Below, in pieces: positions 30,238 through 42,400 of a stretch of DNA of 64,000 bases. The notes below the pieces were generated by a model. It made no database searches, had not been told where the DNA came from, and saw nothing but the letters and a program-made list of their open reading frames with translations. Position 1 is the stretch's first letter. Every line of letters starts with the position of its first letter. The DNA is from Acanthochromis polyacanthus (lineage: Eukaryota; Chordata; Actinopteri; Pomacentridae): NCBI RefSeq assembly GCF_021347895.1, contig NC_067125.1:5722268-5786267 (forward strand). The letters are read 5' to 3'. The translations under genes were made by a program, and so were the position numbers.

Positions 30238-31690
30238 CAGTTTTTTTTTTCAATTGCTAACAAGCATGGGTCCAAACTGAAGTCACATGTTCAAAGCTCT
30301 TAACAGCCTGCATTTCCATCATGCATCTCAGCTAAACAGTTCATCTCATCCCCAAAACACTTCATTCATGTCTCAAAATAAGCTCAATCAACCACAACAA
30401 TAGCAAATAGTCTCACTTTGGAAACAAATGCTGTCACTCTGAGCACACCGAACCACAAAATACAAACAACAGGGAGCATCACATGAAATAAAGTTCAATC
30501 TTTCAAGTTTGAATGATTTCTTTTTAGATAAATCAGTATTTTATTATAAAATAAGATCTTTGCACTTTGAGTGTTCTAAATTATTATAATATATTGCAAC
30601 AAGAATGAATCAGGAATGCAGCACTTTACTTCAACAGCATTTATGTATTTCCTCTGTGTGTTTGCATAGGGACCTTACAAAAAATAAAAAGTCTACTGTC
30701 AACAAAAAAAAAAACATGCATAATTCAGAATTCAGGGAGCAGAATAGAAATCAAGAGATAAAACTCAAAAACCAGCAGGACATGTAAACTGTATCATTCA
30801 CACCCTGTTGTCTGCATTTGGCCACAAGTTTCCATTCACGTCACATCTGATGTCTTCACTGGTGCATTGTGGGTAGAACCTTTTTGAGTGTCTGATCCAC
30901 CCTGTCAGGCCTCAGGAGAAATATCTCCACACCCAGCATTCATTGCCTCCAGCAAGGAGAGCTGATTGTGTGGAGAGTGATCATAAACTTTCCACCTCCA
31001 TACTTAAAAAAAAATTCTTCTATGGGGTTCAAGAAGGGCGAGTATGGAGGTAAAAACAATACAGACATCCTAAGATGTGCAGTGAACCACACAGTCACTG
31101 CAGCAGAGTGGTGGAATGCCACATTGTCCCACACACCAACAAATGTAGTATTTCTTACCCTTTGACCAATCTCCACTGCTGGCATTAGTAGAACATGAAG
31201 GTCCTCTAAAAAGAAATGAGTCTCTCTGTCTTGTTTGGGCCAATGAGAGGTTTATGTAAAAGCAAACCATCGTCAGTTTTCAGCTGACAGCCACACTCTG
31301 CTGTGTTTGGAATTACATAATCTCTTTATTTATTTTTATTGTCAATATTTTGGTATGATTTTCCATAGATTTCAATGTGGCTGCAGCAGAAATTCCTCAT
31401 GTTTCCCCCCATCATTCTGTTTTGATTGTGTTTTTAACCGTTTTGAACAAAGTGTGTTAGCATTTGAACAATGTGCTGTAAAAGTCTAGTATTCTGCAGG
31501 TGGTGAACTAGAAACTGAGGAAAAAGTTCATGAATTTTGGTGACTGTGGTCACTGAATGCATTTTGTGTGAAAGCAAAGGAAAGTGATTCACAGCTCGGT
31601 CCACATGGGCTTCTGTTTTGCAGACTGTTAAGAGTTTTGAAAATGTGACTTCAGTGTCAACCAATGTGTGTTAGCAATCAAAGAAAAAAA
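30238..31690 (-). mobile_element. IS630/Tc1-mariner-type DDE transposon remnant B
   Basis: Same ends as element A but opposite orientation. Between 30,940 and 31,185 the minus strand encodes the C-terminal catalytic part of a DDE_3-type transposase: VGVWDNVAFHHSAAVTVWF and FLPPYSPFLNPIEEFF (second Asp, third acidic Glu). The N-terminal half is not readable. Inactive. Confidence 0.75.
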
Positions 31691-32550
31691 ACTAAGCTAT
31701 TTGGCAACACTTTTGAAAGTTGCTTGTTTAAACTTCTCTACCCAACATCTTTAGGTTTTTCACAGCATACGATATATGAACTTGGGATTCAGGGAACAAT
31801 TGTGGCATGCACAGCTTTCATGTGATTGCACTGATCAATGCAATCACATGATCAGACTTTCTGCAGTCTCACAGATCTGCTATTAAGAAATCATACAACC
31901 CTTCCCCATGTTTTAGCAATTTAACATATTGTGAAAATATCATTTAAAAAGTAACTTGTTAAAAAGGCATCTTCAGTGCAGCTTTAATGAACTCAATAAA
32001 ACCTGGAAAATTTTAAGTTATAAAATGATATTTTGACTCATAATCAATCAATCTAAAGCAGCAAATATCATAGCTGAAATGTTAAGTGGAGTGGATCAAG
32101 TTTCAGTTAACTGTGTTTGTGGTCAATTCAAAGAGTAAAAAACACTTTTCTACTGAAAACAATGCCAGAACAGTGACAGGGAATAATAAAATCTGAGCTA
32201 AATGCTGAACGAAGAAAAAACTTTTACTTTTTTTTTTTTTTTTTAGCAAAATATGTTTCTGTATGTGTTAGTGTGTTAACCTGTCTAAAGTAAAATAGCT
32301 TGAATATAATTGTAAATGATGTGAATTAAAATGTAAATAATTGTTTCATTTGAAAGGCACTTAGACACTGAATTGTGAAGGCTGCCAAGAATACATGTAA
32401 AACTTAGTGTCTGTTGTAATTTATTATTAATTAAGGTCTTGAAGTTATAAACAAAAATAAAACTATATAATTAAAGCATTTTTACAATGTCTTTCAAATT
32501 CAATATTGTGGTTTTAATTTATTTTGTCGGAAACAAAATCTTTTCTATAA

Positions 32551-32686
32551 TATTTTAGATTAAGATTTAGATTATTATATATAATATTTCAGATCAATAT
32601 TTAGATTATTACATGTAATATTTTAGATTATTATTTAGATTATTCTAAAAAATATTTTAGATTAGTATTTAGATTATTTCCCAGCT
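32551..32686. repeat. 34-bp tandem repeat, four copies
   Basis: The start of each unit (TATTTTAGAT, TATTTCAGAT) falls at 32,551, 32,585, 32,619 and 32,653, an exact 34-bp period. Each unit is roughly TATTTTAGATTA, then a TATTTAGATTATT half. Very AT-rich. Confidence 0.85.
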
Positions 32687-32864
32687 CCCCTAGCTTCATA
32701 TGTTTGGTTGATTTGACATAATTAAATCATAGTTATAATAATTGAATTATGTTAAATATGTTGCTGTGCAACACTTGAATGTAGGCATGTTCCTGCTGAC
32801 TGTCTTATGGGAAGCCCTTTGAGCATTTATTCCATGTCCTTGATATCAGACATTAGTTTTCTTC

Positions 32865-33058
32865 ACTAGTTTGGTCTTTGTCAGCACTAGTTGGACATTC
32901 AGCCACACTAGTTATGCACTTTGCTGTACTAGTTGCACAAAAACTCTGACTAGTCAGTCATTTTCAGCAACTTGTGGCATTTTTGTCCAACTAGTGCCAA
33001 CAGAAGTCCAACTAGTGACACCTAGAACCACACTAGTAGTGCCAAACTCGCAGCTAGT
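32865..33058. repeat. 21-bp-phased array of ACTAGT palindromes
   Basis: ACTAGT occurs at 32,865, 32,886, 32,907, 32,928, 32,949, 32,990, 33,011 and 33,032. One-base variants sit at 32,970 (ACTTGT) and 33,053 (GCTAGT). Steps are 21 bp except one of 20. The 15-bp spacers share little with each other, so only the palindrome and its spacing are kept. No gene is linked to it. Confidence 0.9.
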
Positions 33059-34905
33059 CAGTGAGGCAGAAGTGGGATTTGTGTTCAGCTACAACAGCAA
33101 AGTGTGACTCTTTATGTTGTGACCTTATAGGAGCCAATCATCTGCAGGCCAGCAGCTGATCCACCAATCACTGACTGTAGAGAGAGGTGAACTATTGGAA
33201 CTGTTCTGATGAGAAATGGTCAAGAAAAGTCCAGTTGGTTTTAAAGTTACTGTGATCTGATTACTGGACATTACACTGTAAGGATAAATGGCTCCACTTT
33301 CAGACTTTTAGCATTACTGCCACTGGAAAGTGCAGAAAAAAATGTATAAACATTATACGTAGGTATATTTATGGAAATGCAGTTTTTGGTGTAAATGTAA
33401 TGGATGGATGGATGAAACTGTGCCTGCTTTGCTACTGGTAATGCAGCCTTGGATTTTACAGTCATGCTGCCTTGTGTTTGTAATTACTGCTGTGAGTGTT
33501 TTACATCACTGAAAATTAAAAACGCTGATAAACCACATAGTTTGGCTGTAAAACACTGCGCTGGCTTGGTGAGGCAGAACTTCTGGCCTCAGACTGATGT
33601 GTGTTCACAGCAGCAGGCAGGAGAGGGCAGCAGACATGCAGGCTGAGAGCTCACTGTTTGTTTCATGTCTCTCATCTCCAACCCAGGGAGGGGCTCATTA
33701 AATCTGGCTCCCCATCTCTGCCTAATGAATTCTTTATCAAAACAATATGTTCACCCTGCGCCCCTACAAAGATATCATATAAAAGTTCAATTAAGTGGGG
33801 CTTGATGATCTCAATGAGATGATCTTTACAGCTAAAAGCTCCCTCTGCACGGCCCACTGGAGCCTTTCCAGAGCGATAGCACACACGGAAAAAAACAGTG
33901 AAGGAACATCCACCAGTGAATAACAAAGGGAAGTCAGACGCTGCATGGGGATTTAGATGTTCAAAGGAGCAGCTTACGCCTCTGGGCCATGCAGGGCCCT
34001 CTTGAGTCAGAGAATGAAATCTGTTGTTTAACAAGCCTTTATTGGAATCCACACTTCTACCAAAATGTTGAAGATCAGGGACAAACAGAAACCCGCAGCG
34101 GCGATACATGAGCCAGTGATGAGCACAATCCCAGAGAATTTTAGTCAGTGAGGCCATACCAGAGTGTATGATTCCCATATTGGTATAACAAAATCCACGG
34201 GTTGTGTGTGTTTGCATGTGTGTGTGTACAAATCTGGAACAGGGATAAGCTGAGCTTCAGGTGGTGGATATAACAGAGAGCCGGTTGCCTTTGGTTCCCT
34301 CACTTCTTTTGGCTGTGTAGTTTCTAGAGGTATATTAAGCACCAGCTTGGTTTGTTCTAGAGTCCCATGGGTGCTCCAGAGACCCGGACGCTGCCTCTGA
34401 GCTTTACTGCACTTTGTGACTGAAGATTTAAAGGAAAACTCCACCTCAGATCTTCATAGTTTTAAATATCATCATTTTGTGACATCTGTATCTTTCCAAT
34501 TAGTTTTAATAACAAATTTGTTTTACTTTGAAGTTGTGCTTACTTATATTAAGCTTGAAGTGCCACAGAAAAAAATGTCATCATATTCTGTCAAGTAATG
34601 CCTTTTCTTAATTTAATCAAGACTGGAGTCTGCAGTCTATGCTAAGCTGCTTCCTTTTGTGAGGCTGGACATGGCATGTTGGGGTTTTGAACTAAATGCT
34701 AACAAACTCAATACCAGGGGCTTTTCCACAATAGGAACAAGGTATGAGGCGGCTTGAACATTACAGGAAGAGGCCCCAGTCATCCTTTTCGACCTTTCTG
34801 TTTCCATTGCAGTGAAGGATTCAACAGCTTCAACCTTGACATTTAACCGGAGCACACCACAACAACAAATAGTACGTGGACAGAGTAGACTCTGACAAGA
34901 CCAAA

Positions 34906-35205
34906 AAGCATCCCAGAATTGGAGGAAATGTTATGTCCCACTCATCAAATTTCAAATAATCCATGTACAAAATACTAAAACATGCACTTGTTGTGTAAAT
35001 TTACTTGTACTGCGACTAAATCTAAAAAAAAAAAAAAAAAACTAGGAGAAGAGAATGATCAAAAATATTTTCAAAACACCAAATAAGTCTGAAATTTCTC
35101 CTAAAATGCTATTTTCTCTTGTCCCACCCCTCTGATGACCAAACTGAATCTCAAATATAACAGTTAAAATGAAATTTAAATCTCCTGTTTTGGGTATCAT
35201 TAGGG
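34906..35205. repeat. interspersed repeat W, copy 1
   Basis: Shares CATGTACAAAATACTAAAAC, AACACCAAATAAGTCTG and CAGTTAAAATGAAATTTAAA with 61,183-61,443, in the same orientation. Class unknown. Confidence 0.7.
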
Positions 35206-35680
35206 TCCAAATGCACCGCGGTGCCGAGGACCCTATTGTAATGCAAGGAATTATTATTATTCCACTTTTTTCTACGGACGGCGAAATTGCATTTTTGGCG
35301 GCCTTTTCATACCCCAAAATGCGTCAAAGTTGACATGCATATTAGGAATGGCGAAACATTTGAGATTTTAGGGTAGTTGCGCATGTGTGTGGCAAAATGG
35401 CTCCATAGCGCCCCCTGCAAAATTGAAAAAGTGGTCATTAGGCCAACTGCCAGGACGTTTCATCTACAGCTACAACATTGGGTGGGCATGTGTAGCACAT
35501 AAGGACACACAAAAAAGTCAATCACGACCATACTGTAAACTCAACAGGAAGTCGGCCATCTTGAATTCACTGTCAATTTTTGAGATCAATAACTCATCGG
35601 GGGTAAGTCCAACAGACCTCAAATTTGGACAGCATGGACTAGTTTTTCAACATCACTCTGAGACAGGATGTTCCTGATTT
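35205..35680. repeat. teleost interspersed repeat (unclassified)
   Basis: Phrases such as GCGGTGCCGAGGACCCTATT, TATTAGGAATGGCGAAACAT and CAACAGGAAGTCGGCCATCT belong to a very common non-coding teleost repeat type, as I remember it. Related phrases are at 13,968-14,355. Confidence 0.5.
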
Positions 35681-36374
35681 TGATGATGTGTAGGTGAAAA
35701 TAGGCTATTGTAGTAACTTTTTTTAAAATCTATTAGTTAAATTAAGTACCCTGGTTAAAAATAATTATAAATTTTTCAGAGTAGAACTGGAGCTACCTGA
35801 TCCATTATGGTTATCTTTGTACTTTGACTGAATACAAAAATATGCTACACTGAAAAACCAAGACAAGAACTAACAACTACGCTCTTCATCAGAATACTTG
35901 GGAAGCCCAAGCAATATAACTAAAACTAAATCAATAAACAGTATTCTCACAAACTCAGGGGCAACAAAGCTAAAAGGGCAAGATAGACATACACAAGGAA
36001 TCCAGGAGCTGGCAAGAAACAAGACCGATAGACAGACGACTGGAGACAGAGAGGGGACTGGCAATTAGTCAGGGATGAGAACTGAGTCGATGTAATGAAA
36101 TCCAGGGGAGCGGAGTGCAAATGGGGATCTGACAGTCTACGGTCTGGAGGAGTGTGACTGAAAGAACCAGGCTTATAAAGTGTGCAGGTGAGGTAGTGGG
36201 CAGGTGAGCTGATTGCTGCAATGAGTGTCACCTGTCGTGATCAGATGAGTGCAGGCAGGTGAAGCAGGGAGAGAAAGAGAGATATAGGAGGGAGAAAGAG
36301 AAAAAGATTGAGAAGGAGGAAAAAGGACAGGGGCCGGAGCAACAGGGCAGTAATCACTGACTGCTGATTTTTTT

Positions 36375-36710
36375 AAGCACAGACACAATTATGGAGGTTT
36401 TGAGGCTAACAGGGACTGTGGCAAGCTGCAGGGACAGGTTGAAAATGTCCAGGGAAACTCCTGCCAGTTGGTCGGGACTCAATTGTGAGCCGACATCCTA
36501 TCTGATCCTTCAGCTTTGTTGTATTGATTCTCTTCATGGAAGAGCTCACTTGAAGCAGCTGCAGGACCAGAGACTGATGCTGTTCCTCCAGCCGGGGTAG
36601 ATGAACACTCTCTCTGCTGCCAGGTGTGTCAAAGAGAGCATTGAATGTGTTCAGGGTGTCACAGAGAGTGGACTCGTGGATAACCAGCTGATCACTAAGG
36701 CTGTAACTGG
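36375..36710 (-). pseudogene. LINE reverse-transcriptase fragment
   Basis: The minus strand reads, in two frames, [11 protein letters not shown] followed by [20 protein letters not shown] and [10 protein letters not shown]. This order matches the fingers region of Rex1/CR1-like LINE reverse transcriptases (R-NPRKAAGPDGIPG ... QLAGVFTDIFN ... P-CFK). A frameshift and stops show it is dead. The preceding 35,880-36,345 looks like another repeat of unknown class. Confidence 0.65.
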
Positions 36711-36720
36711 TAAACAATAA

Positions 36721-36942
36721 ATGAAGAGTTTATTAGCAGAAACAGATAACTCTGTTTTATAAAATTTCAGAAAACTTTTTTTTATTGTTTTCTTGAGATA
36801 ACAATAACAATTTATTTTTTCTCAATTTTTCATGTATTTTTTTCCATTCAACTTCAGTTTTATTGATATTATCGCAAGTAAACAAAAGGTTTTCTGAAAA
36901 CTTATCAAAATGGAGTTATCTGTTTCTGCAAAATTCTTCATA
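36721..36942. mobile_element. long-TIR MITE family X, copy 3
   Basis: Ends ATGAAGAGTTTATTAGCAGA and GTTATCTGTTTCTGC with TTCTTCAT are inverted. It lies about 100 bp upstream of the putative promoter at 37,038. Confidence 0.7.
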
Positions 36943-37037
36943 TATATATCACTGTTTGAAGGTTTCAGTGCAACTCAAGTTAGTGTTACAGATCAGAATC
37001 GTCATAAAACGCAGGATGAGGGGGAAAAAAAACGTGA

Positions 37038-37082
37038 CACGTGATTTTGGGGCGCGTCTCCGTAAACTGAGGAGCCGGAAGT
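37038..37082 (+). promoter_or_regulatory. possible TATA-less promoter (E-box and ETS site)
   Basis: CACGTG at 37,038-37,043 and CCGGAAGT at 37,075-37,082 lie in a local CpG-richer patch (GGCGCGTCTCCG). Such pairs mark housekeeping-type promoters. Downstream, plausible exons with good splice sites follow on the plus strand. Confidence 0.35.
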
Positions 37083-37089
37083 CAGCCTG

Positions 37090-39409
37090 TTGTGGTTTGT
37101 GTAAAGCAGGTGGGTCAGCGGTTCTTCCCTCACTCACCAAAGTGATGCAAGTTCAGGATGGTTATCTCAGGAACTTCTGCTGAACAGTTGAATTTACAAG
37201 GACGCTGGCTGGAAACGAGTCTTCGTAGTCTGTTAAAGGTGAATGGAAATCAGCTTGTTTGTGGCGTGTTGAATTGTTTGCATTTTGGCTTGTTAAACGT
37301 CCTGTTTTAAAGCGTTTCCTTGTCTCCTGCAGGCCTCAGCCGCACAAACGGACCCCGCTCAACTCTGCTGTTTGCGGATGGTTTTAAAACCTCGTCGGAC
37401 AGCATGAGGAGCCCAAAGTGACAGAAAACAGGTCAGTAAAAGTCTGAAAGTTGGTTGAGAGTTTGAGGGTGGGTGAGTGAGGTCTGCTCAGGTGTGTTGA
37501 TTAGCGCGTTCACGCCTGTAATTAAACACGCTAATCAACACACCTGAGCAGACCTCACTCACCCAGTGTGCTTCGAGTTTCTTTCAACGTTTCTAATGCT
37601 TTTATTGATTTAACATATTGAGTCCATCTGCAGCACATCGGTTAGTCAAACTTTAATCATTTAACTGGATTCGGTTTTAAAACAGATACCGCTCACTTGG
37701 ATGTAAATCATTTCGGGCCTTCATTTAACAACGGAAACGCAGTGTAGGCTGCCAACGTCACAGGACGTCGTGACAGCTGATCGGTCAACGCATTGTTGGT
37801 TGGCCGCATTACGTACACTGTCTGTGTTTATGCATCGATTTATGGCACAAACAAATTAGAATCGCATGGAACGTAATGCAGTGAGGCTCAGATCTTTTAT
37901 TCTGAAAAAGTTTTTTTTTTTTTTTTTGCTGTCTTGGAATGTTGCTTCTTCCCTGTTTCAGAGTTCATTTTACTACGTGTTGTCTCTTGGTTGATAGATT
38001 CTTGTCTGTATTCTAAATGTTTCACAGAGGGGGTTGTTGATTTTTCATTTAGATGCCAATTTATGAAACGTTTTATTACTAATGGCTTTATTTGTGGCTG
38101 TAGTACTTGAATTTGTTTGACTTAAGTTAACTAGAAGCATTTGGAAATGCAGTTCAGTAGCTCTAAAAGTATGAGACTTGCTGAAATTTTATACTTGCAT
38201 ATTAAATTTTTAAAATTCAACTGCTTTTCTTGTAATGAAACATGTTACATCAGGCCAGTGCAAAAGAGCAATTAAGTGCATTTTCAGAGCAGCAGAATTC
38301 AATTTGAAATTGAGATTCAAATAAAATTTGATTTAATCAAGCTGCACAATTCAAGAATACACATCTAAATGTATATCAGCCTAAAGCTTAAACCTGCATG
38401 TGAACCATGACAGTTAAAGCTGCATCTGTAAAATAAGGGGCTAGTACACAGCTCATTCTGTGAAAGTCTTTGGTTTTTGTTAAAATGTTTTGGACTCTTG
38501 AAGTAGATTAATACTGTCAACATGGGTCATAACTGACAAAATATCCCATGTCGAACCACCTTCTTTGCACTACAACTGGTACATTTAGTCTGCTTTCTGC
38601 AGCATCTTGAACATTAGTTTTAGGAAGGTGCTATAGAAATAAAGGTGCATGTAACTGGACTGCTTTTGTCACTTACCAAACAGGTGCAGATACAAAAAAA
38701 ATGGCACCAGCAGGGGAAGTCATCTTCTGCATTAAACTGTCAAAGTGCCAGCTGTGAAGAGTGTTGGTGAGGCTCAAAATGTTTGAAGAACATCGCTGAA
38801 AACGCCAAGCTTCACCTCTTATGAAGAGGAGGTCAGTACATTGTATTTCAGGGTTTTACAGGTTGTTGCTGCAGTATCTGACTGAGGTCTCATCCAGATG
38901 AATGTGATTTAAACTGTATTTTCAAGAAGTCTAAACCTCTCACCTGTTTGCACCAATTCACTGTTTCTTTCTTTTGGTTTTTCAGGTAGAATCTACGAAC
39001 TGTGAGGACTATTTATGTATATTTTTGGCCACTGTGCCTTCTATCCTTTATTTCCGTTTCATCTTTCCATTTGTCTTAAGGTTAGGATGTGATCAGTGTG
39101 TAACTTTGTTTCCAGGTTGTTCATCTCCCCGTAGTTTAGCTTAGTGCGAACACTTGCGTCGTCGATGATCGCTCTACGGTAAGTCCCGTGTTTACTTCCT
39201 TCTTTTAATGGGTTGTCTCTCCTCGGCCGCCGTGCCGACCTGTTCTGTCTTTCTAACATGGCCGCCGTGGCGTGTTATTCGCATCATGGCCGCCGTGCCG
39301 CTTCTTCAGGCTGTCTCTGTCCATTCCACGCCATGCGTCGTCCAGCATGGCCGCCGATGCGTAGTTTGAAGCCATGCTGGAGAAGACATTTCATTTTGAT
39401 CTACACAAA
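37090..39409 (+). ncRNA. possible spliced noncoding transcript
   Basis: Candidate exons by splice signals: about 37,090-37,238 (donor AAAG|GTGAAT), 37,333-37,431 (CTGCAG|G, donor ACAG|GTCAGT), 38,684-38,831 (AAACAG|G, donor GGAG|GTCAGT), 39,116-39,178 (TTCCAG|G, donor TACG|GTAAGT) and 39,310-39,409 (TTCAG|G, donor CAAA|GTAAGT). No long frame joins them, so a lncRNA or the 5' leader of an unseen gene is more likely than a protein gene. Based on splice-site quality only. RNA data would be needed. Confidence 0.28.
37471..37564. repeat. 36-bp perfect inverted repeat (hairpin)
   Basis: The left arm 37,471-37,506 (GGGTGAGTGAGGTCTGCTCA, then GGTGTGTTGATTAGCG) is exactly complementary to the right arm 37,529-37,564, with a 22-bp spacer. 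No MITE-like ends or flanking target duplication are visible. Confidence 0.9.
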
Positions 39410-42400
39410 GTAAGTGGTATCTGTCTTAAATGTTGGTTCTGGTGTTGGCTTTTATCTTGAGCTCTCATTCTCTTTCCAACATGGCCGGCTGCCAACCAGA
39501 GTTGTGAAGACCGTCGCATTTGTTTAGTGTTAGTAGTATCGTGTTGTACAAATCCCCTCATGTGTCTGCTGTAGTAAACTGTAATCTCCTGTCCCTGTTT
39601 ATATCTGCACCTGTCTGTCCAGCATCACCACACCATCTCTCTGGCTGCTACACCATTCTACCCTCACAGTAGTTTACCTGATCTGGCCATGATTCAATCA
39701 GACCATAGTTAAATTTCATCTCTATTGACTTGATGAGCAAATGATGGTGCCCAAACAAAACTATAGACTAACAAAGCACTGTTTTATAGACATGTTGTCT
39801 TAACTTGAAACATTTTTTTTAACCCAAAATTTCCCTAAAAATGTTAAATGTAGAATTTCCACTGTGAAAATGTATATATTTTTCCACATTTCCAAACAGT
39901 AAACGGGTCAGTTTTGACCCACAGCACAACATGAGGGTTAAAAAGTGCTTTTTGCAGTTTGTGTAATTGATGTTCAGTTCTTTAAATGCATTTATTCCAT
40001 TTGTTCTAAACTTATAGAACATTGTTTAGTAAAGTGAGAATTTTTTTTCATACAGCATCATAAAATGATTTCCAGTAGAAACATAACTTTTTTTAAAAGT
40101 TTAAATATTAAGACTTCACAGAAATTTGACAAATTTGAATATTCAGGTTAAGATCAAACACAGGCTTTAAATCTGTGATCGGTCAAAACAAAAATCAATT
40201 TGCTTGAGTCCGGATGAGCTGCTGTCAATGTATTCAAAACTTTAATGTTAATCGCACTTTGCTCACATATTGTGGTTAATTTCTGACTGCTGTCACTCTA
40301 CTGGGTTTAATTCCAACAGCTGTATAGAGTTCTAGTTTAGGATTTGTTTGGGAGGCCTCCCTGCAGGCGATTGTAACCAAACGCCTTTAAAGTGTAGCAT
40401 GAGATGAAATTCACCAACAGGGTTAGTACAGGTTTGTTTTTTTGTTGTTTTTTTTTTTTAAATCGGGGGAAGGGGGAAGCTGGTTGGGTTGCTGGAGGGA
40501 CTAAACCTGACAGAGTGACAACTTAAAGCGGAGTGATGCTGAAATTTGGGTTGTTTTATGGTGACAAACGGCAACTACAGCTGGAAACCTCAGACATATT
40601 GAATAACTTAGTCCTACTCTTTTCATAACACTAAATTGCAGGGCATTTTTTTTTTTTGCCTTTTAAGTTGACTTATTTTAATTGACTACATAAGACTGTA
40701 GGTTCTATACCTGTGCTGTTTCAAATGAGTAACATCTGCAGTACTGGCTGTTTGTGTGATTCATTTATTTTTTTAAATAAATGAACCTGACTTGGTTTTT
40801 TTGCTAGCAGTTCCTGTGAGAACTCCTGACTTGTATGTGCTAGCAAGTGGAAAAACTTTGAGTGTAAGTGCCTAAAAATACTTAATGTACGTTAAAAAAA
40901 AATTTTTTAAACTGGGAATGGGGGACAGGCATGTAAATGTTGACAACTGTTTATCAATTACACTAACTCTAGTTTGTGGCATCTTTTACTTGTATCGTCT
41001 TTCTTGGTTGAGTTTCACTGTATGAACAGATTATACAGCTTTTTTTAAAAACTTGATTTACTGTTTTTTTTTTTTTTTATTCTGTCCCCCCCCCCCCCCC
41101 CCCCCCCAGTAGTTTCATGTCTGTATTTTAATATCCTGTGTATATAGATGTGGCTGCAAATAGTTGTTAGTTTCTGCATTAACTGATGATTCTAAAAAGT
41201 CACTGTGGTTTCTCAGTGTCTTTAGGATGCAACTCATAGATGTTCAGTTTACTATAACAGATGTGAAAACAAAATACACTCTCATAAGAAGCTGAAATCA
41301 CAGAATTTATTTTCAAAAAATGTTAAATTAGTTTACTAATTCTTGTAGTTCTACTGTCAACATTAATTAGGTCATCATTTAACTATTTACACACAATTTC
41401 AAACTTGAGTTGCTAAATGTGTCTGATTTGTCTTGATTCTGAAAGTTGTTGGCAGTGACCAAATTTGAGCTAAAACTAGGATTGGTTCATAAATGTTCTC
41501 CATCTGACCTTTAAAATAGGAACTTTTTAGAATGAAGTTTGGTGTGAAGGTTCATTCTAGAGCTGTAATTGATTAATTTCAGTGATTACATTTTTTTTTT
41601 CAATATATAAGCAGTTATTTAGGCTCTAAAATGTCAGGAAATGCTATTAAAGACAGCTCAGTGCGTTGTAGTTTGAATTCCATCTTCAGAGCTTATTTTG
41701 ACATCTCACATGAACATCCAGTGATGAGAAAAGGACAAGCATGTCAGAATCGGTTGTAAAAATAAACTATCCTGGAGCATTTTACGTTATAAATGGTGCT
41801 TTGCAAACGGGTTTCGCTGGGTGAGGTCGCCTCTGAGCTGCAGAGAACGAGGTCAAGAGTCGACTCGTATCATAAGATGGCAAGGCTTTTCTCCTTCCCC
41901 TTCTTCTCTGTGTTCAATGATGGCCGAGCCCTAAGAAACTCACAGGAAAAAAAAACCAAAATGATCACGCTGTGGTTTGCAGAACCAGACTAGGATCCAT
42001 CTGATTCTGTTACTCAGCTGATCGTGTGAATGAACAGCCGATTCTGACGTGTTTTGGGGGATAATTGTAAGGATAGACTTGGCTGCGTAGGAGCAATGCA
42101 AAAGCCAGTTGATCTAAAAAATCCTAAGTATTCAGTTGATCTGCAGGCTTTGTTTACAGAGCAGACGGGAAAATAAAACCGACAGATCGATAAAATGAAT
42201 GCAGCAGGGCTCAGACTGTAAATTGTGAGGTCTATGGTATGGAGTGCAGAGTAGCGCTAAAAAGCAGACTTTTAGAGGTTGTGAAAATGTAGTTCAATAT
42301 CTATAGTATAATTTGACAAAACAACCCCAAAGAGACTAAGATGAACAAGGCATGTAATGACTAAAACATGGAGGTTAAAAATTACAAAAGAAAAATCTGA

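Larger units (their letters stand above)
31691..34905. other. intergenic stretch with two tandem arrays
   Basis: AT-rich sequence holding the 34-bp tandem repeat (32,551-32,686) and the ACTAGT array (32,865-33,058). From about 33,640 to 34,070 the DNA is unique-looking with AATTAA/TAATGAATT motifs and may be conserved noncoding. A 181-codon minus-strand frame there (33,672-34,217) has no recognisable domain. Confidence 0.45.

Noticed and set aside
32865..33058. CRISPR-like array (short repeat, variable spacers)
   Set aside because: The repeat is only 6 bp, the genome is a vertebrate nuclear one, spacers are 15 bp and there are no cas genes.
33672..34217. 181-codon open frame on the minus strand
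   Set aside because: Longest frame without a family match. Composition is random-like, with no domain, no splice-consistent partner and no Kozak support. Judged a chance frame in unique, possibly conserved noncoding DNA.
39213..39413. Possible small protein starting at one of the ATGGCCGCC motifs
   Set aside because: The repeated motif falls in three different frames and the frame crosses likely splice sites, so the repeat acts at DNA level.
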